DNA of 64,000 bases, from contig JBMNFJ010000016.1 of assembly GCA_050949255.1 (NCBI GenBank), positions 1,148,428 through 1,212,427 of the forward strand. The letters run 5' to 3'. A model generated the notes under the pieces. The model saw only the letters and a list, made by a program, of their open reading frames with translations. It was not told where the DNA came from and searched no databases. Both the position numbers and the translations under genes were made by a program. The DNA is from UBA3941 sp002385665 (GTDB taxonomy: Bacteria > Bacillota > Clostridia > Caldicoprobacterales > UBA3941). Below are positions 43,279-51,956 of this stretch, one piece after another (position 1 is the stretch's first letter; every line of letters begins with the position of its first letter).

Positions 43279-44781
43279 TCAGCAGAACTTTTGAGTGAAA
43301 TGCCTGGGGATAAAGTCAAGGACAGCCGGCATATTTTCATTCATAATTCTAAAGTTTTTAACTATTATATTTCTGATCTCCCTCAAGGCCTTGTAATGAT
43401 CGTCGTTACAGGGTCTTGGATTCCAGTCCTTAGGATTTACCTTCCAGACTTCACATCCTTCAAATGGATTAGCCGTACCCAGATACAAATTCTTAGAGGA
43501 GTCTTCGTATAATATCCTGCCGCCATAATTATTCCTATTGTTCAGTCCATTGAGGAAAACGGTGCTAAAATGAATACCGTCCGTTGAAGTGTATAAATCA
43601 AAACCTATCGGGTATCTGATGGCATTTAGTATTTCAACTATAGTCCTGTAAATACCTATCAATATATTCGTTACCGTCGCCCCTATTCTCTCTTCCAATG
43701 CCACCCTGTTTGTCAAAAGGGTGTCCAGGATTAACTGCATATTGCTGGAATCATCGAAAGTGGTTATTAGCAGCTTGCCCTTGTGTTCCCGTATCTGCCA
43801 TGCGTAGACATTGAAAGGATTGTTAAAACCTGACCCAAGGCCGGAAGCGCTCTTTGATGCAGGTAAAAATGGATTCCCCCCTACTACCAACTCCCATTCA
43901 TCACGCTTGTTTATCCTGATGATATCGCAGCCCCTGGGGATGAGCCAGGACAAGGGTAAATCCTTGGTTACACTTACATATAGGTGATCTTTAAATACGC
44001 CGGTGGCCAGGGTAATAACATTTGCAGGATTACCAAACCCCCTGTCGACTATAAGGGTCCAATCATTCAGTTTTGGCTCAGGACCGTTTGTTCTCCAAAC
44101 CTGGGCACCATTGGGGTCGCTTACGGTAACATATATCCGGTTATTAAAGACCTCCATATTCCATATAGGGCCTGTTGGGTTCTTGGTTGGATCAAACCCG
44201 GGTGCATCCGGATTTATAAGGCTTTCCCAGGGATAGAACTCAGGATCCGGGCTGCTGTATAACATTGCGCCAGCGCTTTGATCCTGTTCCGATATGGTAG
44301 ACATATAGATCTTGCCTTTCTGTACTACCATGGCTCTTGATGAATTACCCTGCAGAATTGTATCGGGTAAGATATACCAATTTACACCGTTGGTGGACTT
44401 CAATACCTGTGGTTTTGGTCCTACCGTCGCTGCATAGAGGCAAGGATTTCCTCCAAAAGGCCTATGGGTGATCATATACCTAAAGCCTATAATTCCAGAA
44501 TTGGCCGGGGCTTTATAGACCCTTTCCCAAGGAAGGGATCCGTCCTTTCTATACCGCCAGATTTCAGCCAGGTTATCTATCGGATTTGGCCTGATCAGCG
44601 CAGGAAGTGGAGCCCCCGGCACGATTGCACTGATAATATTAACCGGTATATTCCTACCGGTACCCACATATATATAATCTCCCAAATCACTCATGGACCA
44701 GGCGTAGTTGTTCTGTCTTGCATTGTTAAGATCATTAGAGTCAAATCCATTTGTCGGAGTTAAATTCTTAAAACTCAACAT
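43279..44781 (-). CDS. Beta-propeller-like protein, function unknown
   Basis: A 500-residue protein with no signal peptide, made of repeated blades of the BNR/Kelch/sialidase-like kind. Recurrent segments are DYIYVGTGRN, CLYAATVGPKPQVLKSTNG, KIYMSTISEQ, NRIYVTVSDPNGAQVWRTNG, DHLYVSVTKD and LYLGTANPFEGCEVWKV. Each pairs a strand with an xVW/xVLK(S/R)TNG ending, suggesting six or seven blades. The gene starts at ATG 44781 after AGGAGG. No neighbour forms an operon with it. It may bind a carbohydrate or protein. I cannot name a family. Confidence 0.7.
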   Translation of the reverse strand: MLSFKNLTPTNGFDSNDLNNARQNNYAWSMSDLGDYIYVGTGRNIPVNIISAIVPGAPLPALIRPNPIDNLAEIWRYRKDGSLPWERVYKAPANSGIIGFRYMITHRPFGGNPCLYAATVGPKPQVLKSTNGVNWYILPDTILQGNSSRAMVVQKGKIYMSTISEQDQSAGAMLYSSPDPEFYPWESLINPDAPGFDPTKNPTGPIWNMEVFNNRIYVTVSDPNGAQVWRTNGPEPKLNDWTLIVDRGFGNPANVITLATGVFKDHLYVSVTKDLPLSWLIPRGCDIIRINKRDEWELVVGGNPFLPASKSASGLGSGFNNPFNVYAWQIREHKGKLLITTFDDSSNMQLILDTLLTNRVALEERIGATVTNILIGIYRTIVEILNAIRYPIGFDLYTSTDGIHFSTVFLNGLNNRNNYGGRILYEDSSKNLYLGTANPFEGCEVWKVNPKDWNPRPCNDDHYKALREIRNIIVKNFRIMNENMPAVLDFIPRHFTQKFC

Positions 44782-44869
44782 ACATATTTGCCTCCTGTTC
44801 AGATATATTACAAGATATGTTTTTATATATATACACCTTGCATTAACAGTATATGTTCTAACAGGAGGT

Positions 44870-45028
44870 ATGTTACTGTTTTACAATGGATATCTATATA
44901 ACTATGCATCTACCAATGGATATGTTAACGTATATGGATTTGCCGGAAACACAAATAAAGAGTATAATAAAGGAAAAAATAGATGTCTGGAATGCAAGGG
45001 TAATAAGAAATATGCTTTTGCCATCTAA
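44870..45028 (+). CDS. Possible small Tyr/Asn-rich protein
   Basis: 52 codons from ATG 44870 directly after AGGAGG (spacing of one base, too close to be ideal). The product begins MLLFYNGYLYNYASTNGYVN and contains CLECKG before its end. About 70 bases after the stop a hairpin AGCATC/GATGCT followed by TTTTA could terminate it. It may be a chance frame. Confidence 0.3.
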   Translation: MLLFYNGYLYNYASTNGYVNVYGFAGNTNKEYNKGKNRCLECKGNKKYAFAI

Positions 45029-45100
45029 ACATTAAGCATGAAATACATAACACGCTATAGTTTATTCTGGATAACAGTAGGAATAATGAGCCTCTTTATC

Positions 45101-45121
45101 AGCATCATGAGATGCTTTTAA
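45101..45121 (+). terminator. Possible weak terminator after the small frame
   Basis: AGCATC-ATGA-GATGCT followed by TTTTAAT. The stem is only six pairs. Confidence 0.3.
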
Positions 45122-45185
45122 TATCCAGATAAGCAATCTTAATATATTGAGACGATTTTAAGAATATGATGGGAGGTAGATAAGT

Positions 45186-45713
45186 ATGAGTTTTTTGGAT
45201 CTGGCAAAGAAAAGATACTCGGTAAGAAGTTTCAAGGATAAGCCAGTGGAGAAGGATAAGATTATCAAAGTACTGGAAGCAGGAAGGCTGTCTCCATCTG
45301 CCTGTAATTTTCAGCCTCGCTACTTTGTGGTTATTGAAGATGAGGATTTAAAGGATAAGATTGGACAATGCTATCCCAGGCAATGGTTTAAACAAGCCCC
45401 GGTTATAATTGCGGTATGCGGTGATCACAGTACATCCTGGAAAAGAGGAGACGGTAAGGATCATTGTGATATTGACGTGGCCATTGCAGTTGACCATATA
45501 ACTCTGGCTGCCGCAGACCAAGGTTTAGGCACCTGCTGGATATGTGCCTTTGACGCAAAGCTTTGTCATGAAATATTGGAATTACCGGATCACATGGAAG
45601 TAGTAGCCCTTTTACCCTTAGGTTATCCTGAAAAAGACGGTGATAGTGAACGCCACGACAAAGCACGCAAGCCGTTGGATGAAATGGTTGGTTGGAACGG
45701 ATATCAAAAGTGA
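45186..45713 (+). CDS. Nitroreductase family protein
   Basis: 175 residues, FMN-dependent NAD(P)H oxidoreductase. The N-terminal RYSVRSFKDKPVEKDKI, the FMN-binding GRLSPSACNFQP and the C-terminal GLGTCWICAFD with LLPLGYP are typical. The protein is a short form, as in many anaerobes. The ATG follows GGGAGG. Reduction of quinones, nitro compounds or flavins is likely, without a known physiological substrate. A strong terminator follows. Confidence 0.9.
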   Translation: MSFLDLAKKRYSVRSFKDKPVEKDKIIKVLEAGRLSPSACNFQPRYFVVIEDEDLKDKIGQCYPRQWFKQAPVIIAVCGDHSTSWKRGDGKDHCDIDVAIAVDHITLAAADQGLGTCWICAFDAKLCHEILELPDHMEVVALLPLGYPEKDGDSERHDKARKPLDEMVGWNGYQK

Positions 45714-45725
45714 ATCGTAAATAAA

Positions 45726-45767
45726 AAGAACAGTATAGGGCTAAGAAAACAGCCCTATACTGTTCTT
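45726..45767. terminator. Bidirectional terminator
   Basis: A perfect 17-bp stem (AAGAACAGTATAGGGCT / AGCCCTATACTGTTCTT, 45726-45742 and 45751-45767) lies between the convergent nitroreductase and VOC genes. Confidence 0.9.
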
Positions 45768-45822
45768 GATACCAGCAAGAATTATTTTCGATCCCATAAT
45801 CTTCCCTCAGTATCGTGATTCC

Positions 45823-46248
45823 CTATAACAGGCCGAAATGAGGACTTTCAATGATGGATTTCATATCACACAGGCAGAAGGGATGTCCGGCGGGGTCAAA
45901 CATAACCTTCCACTCATCGGAGAACTGTTCATCTGCAATGACTGCTCCGCATTGGACTGCATGTTGAACGGCCTTTTCCAAATCGTTGACGGCAAAATCG
46001 ATATGGGCCATTTGCTGTTGTGCTTCGGGCTCTTCCGGCCATACAGGCGGTTCATAGTCAGGATTGCGTTGAAACAGGATGCAGGGATACCCTCCCTGTT
46101 TGGTACCAGGTGCGTATACGCATGCCCAATCTTCACCTAAAGGCATTACCTCCCACCTCATCAGGGCTCCGTAAAACTCTGCTAAACTGTGGGGGTCTTG
46201 GCAATCCAGCGTGAATGAATACATTTTGATTTTTAATTCATTTTCCAT
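45823..46248 (-). CDS. VOC-fold (glyoxalase-like) protein
   Basis: 141 residues with two beta-alpha-beta-beta-beta units: KMYSFTLDCQDPHSLAEFYG and AHIDFAVNDLEKAVQHAVQC. The end GHPFCLCDM is typical of the Glyoxalase-like domain (Glyoxalase_6). Metal binding is not certain. Members include resistance proteins and lyases; function here unknown. The ATG follows GGAGGATAT. Confidence 0.85.
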   Translation of the reverse strand: MENELKIKMYSFTLDCQDPHSLAEFYGALMRWEVMPLGEDWACVYAPGTKQGGYPCILFQRNPDYEPPVWPEEPEAQQQMAHIDFAVNDLEKAVQHAVQCGAVIADEQFSDEWKVMFDPAGHPFCLCDMKSIIESPHFGLL

Positions 46249-46308
46249 ACCCTATATCCTCCCTGCTATTAGATCTACAGTTTACATCTTGTACCAGTTT
46301 ATTAACCA

Positions 46309-46353
46309 GGTAATGAGCTATTGATAAGCGGATGACTTTATTGATTTGGCCAA
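46309..46353. repeat. Dispersed hairpin repeat (MITE-like), copy B
   Basis: GGTAATGAGCTATTGATAAG followed by CGGATGACTTTATTGATTTG matches copy A at 27078-27137 with few changes, in the gap after the VOC gene. Confidence 0.6.
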
Positions 46354-46392
46354 GATAACTTGGCTTATGAAATACAAAAAAGCCTATCGCTT

Positions 46393-47409
46393 CTAATCCT
46401 CTTTGGCTGCCCTGGCCATTGCAAGGGTATTTGCAGGAGGGACATTCGGTAATATCTCCTCATGGCTTGGAGATATAACTATGTTGGGCCCCAGGATATC
46501 CCTTACCCGCCTGACTTCCTCCCCAACTTCCTCCGGCGTAGCATTTACAATAAAATTTTGGGCATCAATGCCACCTACAAAAGCCAGATCATTCTTGTAT
46601 TGTGCCAACTCCTCGGCAGACATCCCCCTGGCCTGGGCCTGTATGGGATGAAGGACATCCACACCGGCATCGATCAAATCCGGTATTATCCTGTAGATGG
46701 AGCCACAGGAATGGAGCATGATCTTTTTATTGTGTTTCTTCCCCACTTCAATCAGCCTCTTAAAGGAGGGCAGCACAAACCTTCGAAAATTATCCGGGGA
46801 AATAAACAGATCCAGTTGGGTACCAAAATCATTTCCAAAGAACATGGTATCCCCTCGGTCTCCAAGACCTGCGAAGAACTTGTCGTTGGCAGCCACATAG
46901 AAGTCTACAATCCTCTCCGTGGCTGCCTCAATTACCTTCGGGTTTTCGTACATCTTAATGAAATAGTTTTCCATCCCAAAGAAGTCCGCAATCAAATGGA
47001 AAAATGGACTCCACATTCCCGTAAATATGGCCTTATCCTGATGCCGGTCGATCTCCTGGTATACTTCGGTAAAGTCGCAGTAATCCGGGTTGGGCCAGGG
47101 GTACTTCTCTATGTCCTTAACATCCTCTGCTTCTGCAAAGCACCCTGCTGCACTCAGGGATTCCCTGTCCACACCATAGGCCGGATCAAATGCAGGCAAA
47201 CCCTCCGGATGTTTGTAGCCGCTGTCCGCCACTATCCATCTGCAGTCATCATCAAGAAAGTTGTAAATGGCCTCACGGGTCGGTTCGATACCCCATTCCC
47301 TGGCGAAAATGGGGATGGTGGCATCGTTGGGATGACCGGTCCAAAATGCCTTATCATCCGTATTCTTACGATTGAAAATATCCAATACCTTCTGCCTTGA
47401 TGTCTTCAT
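46393..47409 (-). CDS. URO-D superfamily protein (MtaA/CmuA methyltransferase-like)
   Basis: About 338 residues of the uroporphyrinogen decarboxylase fold. The zinc-type motif MLHSCGSI (His/Cys) and GGIDAQ near the end are those of the methyltransferase branch (MtaA, CmuA) rather than HemE, and no other haem genes are near. In that branch a methyl group passes to or from a corrinoid or thiol; here no corrinoid protein is adjacent. It lies directly downstream of a GH38 mannosidase, in the same direction, so a role linked to glycans is possible. A relic of a related gene lies at 63125-63229. Confidence 0.8.
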   Translation of the reverse strand: MKTSRQKVLDIFNRKNTDDKAFWTGHPNDATIPIFAREWGIEPTREAIYNFLDDDCRWIVADSGYKHPEGLPAFDPAYGVDRESLSAAGCFAEAEDVKDIEKYPWPNPDYCDFTEVYQEIDRHQDKAIFTGMWSPFFHLIADFFGMENYFIKMYENPKVIEAATERIVDFYVAANDKFFAGLGDRGDTMFFGNDFGTQLDLFISPDNFRRFVLPSFKRLIEVGKKHNKKIMLHSCGSIYRIIPDLIDAGVDVLHPIQAQARGMSAEELAQYKNDLAFVGGIDAQNFIVNATPEEVGEEVRRVRDILGPNIVISPSHEEILPNVPPANTLAMARAAKED

Positions 47410-47443
47410 CACGCTTACTCCATTGTAAAATAGTAATTACGGC

Positions 47444-50266
47444 TTAAAACTCAATACATACATTTGCGATGCTGTAGGGTGCTACGGTGAAATCTATGGT
47501 TTTACCATCTATGCCGATGCCTTCGGAGTTGATTTTCTCCTCATTTATATCTACAAAGTATGCCTTTGATGCCTTTTTAAACAATCCCATAGATACCCTG
47601 GTAATATTGCCCTCTGTTTCATAGACCCGGACTATAAGCTTGTTGCTATTGCCCTCGGAGTCTTCTGCTATTTTTATTCCCGATATGGCCACATCCCCTT
47701 CCTCTAATGTAAAGAAGCTTCCCATTGCAGGCAGAACTCCTTCATGGGCAGATGTGGATACCACGCTGAATCTATGGTTAAATTCATAAGCCTGGGCTAT
47801 TAAATCCTTATTGCTCCTAAAGTAGACAGGGCATACTGCAAGCTTAAACTTATTGATGCCAACCTCCGGATAAGGATCAGGGTCGTAGGATCCCCTTATA
47901 AGACTTACAGCCAATGCATCACCGGTTCCCCTAAACCCATATTTGGTATCAGTAATCAGCATTATGCCCTTCCTGTCCTTTTCAACGGGTATTCCCGCTA
48001 TCCAGCTGTTAGCAGGCAGATCCATGTTCCTATCTTCCCTGTCAATGGTTCCAAAGGGAATGTCATACCTGTAGTTCTTACACTTATATGCAAGGGGCAT
48101 ATGGAAATTCAGCTGGGGTATCCCATATCCTGGCCTACCAAATTCCTGCCAATCACAGGTTACATCAAATTCCAACCTGGGGCTGTTGTAGTCCAGGGAT
48201 ACTATAGCGGTGAGTTTAGAGTTCATAAATTCAATATCCATGCTTATGGATTGTCTTAGATTATCAGACCCGTAATTAATCTTTTTTATCTTTACGTTTT
48301 TGTCGAGCTCCTGGACATTCATATAAGGGCCCACTCTCCAGGATGTCATGCCCTTGCTTTCATCTTCCAGGATGAACCTAAAGATGCCTGCCGGCCGATC
48401 AGGAGAGACCAACTCCGCACCCGTCTCCTTATCTATCATTGACACCATAGCCCCGGTTAAGGAGTCAAATTCGACTCTGATATAATCATTCTCCAGAACA
48501 AACTCATCAACTCTTTCTACCCTTGGATGTGGGGGCAAGGGTAGACTTATATCGGATACTCCCTTTTCAGTCATAATATAGGTATTGTATCCTAAGCCGG
48601 GAACGCGGGCTTTAAGCAATACCCTAAGATATTTATGACCCCAATAGTTATTAAACCCATGATCTATTAGCTGATGTTCCACTACATTGCCATCAACGTC
48701 CTTGAAGATCAATCTGTCAAGGTCATAATTCCAATCCCAGATTGTAACTTCGCTAAGCTCTTCCCGTTCATAGGGAGAGGGGTTAAAGAAGGTAAAGACT
48801 CTGGTCTTACCCAGTCCCCTTTCCAATTGACTGATTCTGAACCCTTCTATACCAAAACCTACCCCCGCGCCTTCCGATATTGTATCGCTGGGATCTTGAT
48901 CTTCCGGTATTAGTGGGACAGTATTTATCCTGGAAGCAATACTTCTTAAGGCATAGCTTCTTCGCGTATTTGCTATTGCCATGCACTCCTGGAAGAGACC
49001 CATGGCATGTTCCCTGGTATCGACTACACCGGAACCCGGGATTATATCATGAAATTGATTGAAGAGTACCTTCTCCCATGCTTTGGCGAATTGCTCCGAA
49101 GAATAGTCATAGGCCCCGTATAGATGGGAGATTGCATTAAAGGCTTCAGATTCATTCAGGGTAGCTTCCGCTATCCTGTTAGCCATCTTTATTCTGCTCT
49201 GGGATGTATAGCAGCCCGAAAAGACAAAGTTTTGCTCATCGTTTTCAACTACAGGCAGGTTGTCCGCCTGTTTTTCAACAAGCTCAAAGTATTCATCGTA
49301 CCTGCCAAACCTTATATTGGGGAATACAGGCCAGGTGTTCATATCAATTATTCTCTCTATATCCCGCCTGGTAGGACCACCACCATGATCGCCTACACCA
49401 TAGACCTTTAACATGGTATCCATACCATACCTGGTACAAAATTCCGGGACATACAGAGCCATCATCGGCTCAATATCAGCATTATACCAGGTCAGTTCCC
49501 TGTATACGATTAGGGATGCACCTGATGGGGCTATCCATCTATATAAACACTCCCCATCATCCCCTCTGCAGTGGTAATAATACTTTATTCCACCCTTTGA
49601 GCATATCTCGGGTACATTCATACTATGCCCGAAGGTATCAGGTTCAAAGTCAAGCTTGAGTGAATGGGGATCCAGGTCCAGGAGTTTTGACAGATATCTT
49701 TTGGTATAGAGGATATGCCTGGCCAAACTCTCTCCGCTTGGCATATTCTTGTCAGTCTCTACCCAGGTAGTAGCGGTTACTTCCCATCTTCCTTCCTTAA
49801 TCCTTTGCTTTATCTCTTCCAGCATAGCCGGATCATGTTCTTCAACGATCTTGTACATGGAGGCTTGAGATTGAGAAAAAGTAAAGTCAGGGTACTCATC
49901 CATTAAGTTGAGCATGGTGCGAAAGGTATCCAATGTTATAGCCACCGTCTCATCATAGCGCCACATCCAATTCATATCGATATGGGCATGGGAGCAGCAT
50001 ATCATATGAAAGTATTTCGCATCATCCCTTAGCTCCAATATCATCCCTTCTGCCTTTAATGCAGTGTCCTTTGTTATGGCGCCCTCTTCCTGGAATTTGT
50101 CATAAACATATTGAATTGCATTGTTGATTAGGGTATCGTACTTTCCATCCTTTATCTTTGATATTTTTGAGCCGTACCCCAGCTGTGCCAGAATTCTTTG
50201 AGCCCAATAGCCAGAAGCATTCCCACTGTTTTGCATAGACAAGATCTTATCCACCATAATACCCAT
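47444..50266 (-). CDS. GH38 alpha-mannosidase
   Basis: About 940 residues. The GH38 catalytic domain shows the zinc ligands in CCSHAHIDMNWMWRYDE and the nucleophile Asp region LKLDFEPDTFGHS. The helical bundle contains FNQFHDIIPGSG, and beta domains follow to the end (GTIDREDRNMDLPANSW). Removes alpha-mannose residues from oligosaccharides. No signal peptide, so it is intracellular. I choose the ATG at 50266 (MGIMVDKIL), which follows AAGGGGGAA at a good distance; the open frame extends to 50347. It is followed at 35 bp by the URO-D-like gene, probably as one transcript. Confidence 0.92.
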   Translation of the reverse strand: MGIMVDKILSMQNSGNASGYWAQRILAQLGYGSKISKIKDGKYDTLINNAIQYVYDKFQEEGAITKDTALKAEGMILELRDDAKYFHMICCSHAHIDMNWMWRYDETVAITLDTFRTMLNLMDEYPDFTFSQSQASMYKIVEEHDPAMLEEIKQRIKEGRWEVTATTWVETDKNMPSGESLARHILYTKRYLSKLLDLDPHSLKLDFEPDTFGHSMNVPEICSKGGIKYYYHCRGDDGECLYRWIAPSGASLIVYRELTWYNADIEPMMALYVPEFCTRYGMDTMLKVYGVGDHGGGPTRRDIERIIDMNTWPVFPNIRFGRYDEYFELVEKQADNLPVVENDEQNFVFSGCYTSQSRIKMANRIAEATLNESEAFNAISHLYGAYDYSSEQFAKAWEKVLFNQFHDIIPGSGVVDTREHAMGLFQECMAIANTRRSYALRSIASRINTVPLIPEDQDPSDTISEGAGVGFGIEGFRISQLERGLGKTRVFTFFNPSPYEREELSEVTIWDWNYDLDRLIFKDVDGNVVEHQLIDHGFNNYWGHKYLRVLLKARVPGLGYNTYIMTEKGVSDISLPLPPHPRVERVDEFVLENDYIRVEFDSLTGAMVSMIDKETGAELVSPDRPAGIFRFILEDESKGMTSWRVGPYMNVQELDKNVKIKKINYGSDNLRQSISMDIEFMNSKLTAIVSLDYNSPRLEFDVTCDWQEFGRPGYGIPQLNFHMPLAYKCKNYRYDIPFGTIDREDRNMDLPANSWIAGIPVEKDRKGIMLITDTKYGFRGTGDALAVSLIRGSYDPDPYPEVGINKFKLAVCPVYFRSNKDLIAQAYEFNHRFSVVSTSAHEGVLPAMGSFFTLEEGDVAISGIKIAEDSEGNSNKLIVRVYETEGNITRVSMGLFKKASKAYFVDINEEKINSEGIGIDGKTIDFTVAPYSIANVCIEF

Positions 50267-50391
50267 GCAATTATTCCCCCTTATTATTGCTTGCTTATTA
50301 TACCAGTGCAGGTTCATCCTCAAATTACTCGAAGAATCTCCCTGCATCTGGATTTAATCAAATTAGCTTCAATAGCTTACTGGTTAACAAG

Positions 50392-50456
50392 AGTAATGTG
50401 CTATTGATAGCTATTGAATGCTCCTCAAGTCATTCGCTTTTTAATAGCTCATTGCC
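50392..50456. repeat. Dispersed hairpin repeat (MITE-like), copy C
   Basis: GTAATGTGCTATTGATAGCT at the left is inverted at the right as AGCTCATTGCC, with TCATTCGCTTTTTAATAGCT before it. The two halves form a long imperfect hairpin of the family core. The remainder of 50267-50644 holds a 9-bp stem GGAGGATGG/CCATCCTCC (50519-50567) and no gene. Confidence 0.6.
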
Positions 50457-50644
50457 ATAACAAGCAATTTACTGTTAGCTATATGCAATGCCGGTCGGTG
50501 TATTAGTTCTGTTACTGAGGAGGATGGATTTGTGGGGTTTGGAAGCAGCCGGAATAAACCATCCTCCAATACAAAGATATAACTTATCGTTTAATAACCA
50601 TTACCGATATATCTAACAAGCATAAGGCATTAAATTATCATTAC

Positions 50645-51667
50645 CTATACCATGGGTAACTCTCTCTTCTCCATTATCCTGTACAACTCTTCGATGGCGG
50701 ATATATCCTTCATCCCATCAGTAGCATTGATATGGGACAGACAGGCAGCTGCTGCACTCACAGCTATCTCCAGAGCCCTCTTTGTATCCCAACCTTTATA
50801 GATGCTGTATAGCATCCCTGCGCAGAAGGCATCACCGGCCCCTACCGCACCCTTAATATAGCCATCCGGTAACTTAAGGGAGGGCTGTATGTAGTAGCTG
50901 CCGTCTGCCTCCATAGCAAATCCTCCTTCAGGAGCATGGATGACCACCAGATCATTGACTCCCATAGATAAGAGTTTTGCACATATCCGCTTCATGTTTT
51001 CGACGATTAGCCGACCATTTTCATCCCTATCGGGAATGCCCGTGGTTAACGATGATTCAAATTCATTGACAATGAAATAATTGCAGTATTTTAAGCTGGG
51101 GGGTATTATACTTGAAAATCTGTTACTGTTCTCACTTACAACATCCAAAGATGTCTTGATGCCATGACTTTGGGCCATGGATAAGAGCCTGGCCATTGCG
51201 GTGCCATACTCATCGTCCTGTTTATCGAGGGCATCCAGCAGTAATGCATACCCAACATGGAGGATCCTGGCATTTATCCTGCTGAAATCAAAATGCTCAA
51301 CACTTAATACCTGATTTGCACCCCTATAATGAAAAAATGAACGAGATCCTGTGGATTCGACGGACATTACATCGGTGAAGGAAGTACCAATATTGGGGTC
51401 TATTCTTATCTGACTGGTATCTATCCCATTATGCTTTAAAATATCGATCAAAAATTGTCCGTCCTCATCATTCCCGATTGCTCCGATGACTTGGAGAGGA
51501 ATGGATCTGTCCATTTTGGATAAATCAATGGAAACGTTAGTCGGAGCACCTCCAACTGATTTTCCCAATGAGAGAATGTTTGAGAGGTTGCCTTCCCTGG
51601 GGTAACTGTCTATGGTCTTTACATAGTCTACAGTAAGATTGCCTGCTGCTGCTATTCCTTGTCTCAT
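50645..51667 (-). CDS. PfkB/ribokinase family sugar kinase
   Basis: 340 residues. The sugar-binding GGAPTNVSIDLSKM and the catalytic GAVGAGDAFCAGML with its Asp are clear. It falls with ribokinase-like fructokinase, 5-dehydro-2-deoxygluconokinase and 2-keto-3-deoxygluconate kinases. The last would fit the two sugar-acid dehydratases in the window, but sequence alone cannot decide. The ATG follows AAGGAG. Monocistronic as seen. Confidence 0.85.
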   Translation of the reverse strand: MRQGIAAAGNLTVDYVKTIDSYPREGNLSNILSLGKSVGGAPTNVSIDLSKMDRSIPLQVIGAIGNDEDGQFLIDILKHNGIDTSQIRIDPNIGTSFTDVMSVESTGSRSFFHYRGANQVLSVEHFDFSRINARILHVGYALLLDALDKQDDEYGTAMARLLSMAQSHGIKTSLDVVSENSNRFSSIIPPSLKYCNYFIVNEFESSLTTGIPDRDENGRLIVENMKRICAKLLSMGVNDLVVIHAPEGGFAMEADGSYYIQPSLKLPDGYIKGAVGAGDAFCAGMLYSIYKGWDTKRALEIAVSAAAACLSHINATDGMKDISAIEELYRIMEKRELPMV

Positions 51668-51890
51668 ATCTGGTTACTCCTTTACATGCTGTTGTATTCC
51701 TGGATGATGACAGTAGTCAAATTATCATGCGGTTTTAAACGTGAAAATAAACCTTGATTTAAGGCCCTTTAGTCTGTCAATTTATATTGGATAAATACTT
51801 AAGACGGATTTCATTTGTACTTGTAATACATCCTCATCTACTTTTATTCGCCATAGATTCGGCAAATCCTGCCATATAGCTAAATTTGCC

Positions 51891-51915
51891 CTGGTAATGG
51901 GCTATTGATAGCTGG
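51891..51915. repeat. Dispersed repeat, copy D (fragment)
   Basis: CTGGTAATGGGCTATTGATA followed by GCTGG shares the core of copies A to C but is short and has no second arm. Confidence 0.45.
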
Positions 51916-51956
51916 TCATAAATCTTAGTATGTATGAAAAGATAGGTCGCTGTCGA

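Noticed and set aside
46462..47400. 312-codon open frame on the plus strand
   Set aside because: Antisense to the URO-D-like gene, whose motifs are unambiguous.
50519..50567. Terminator after the PfkB kinase
   Set aside because: A nine-bp stem exists but the loop is 31 bases and no U-tract follows on the kinase strand.
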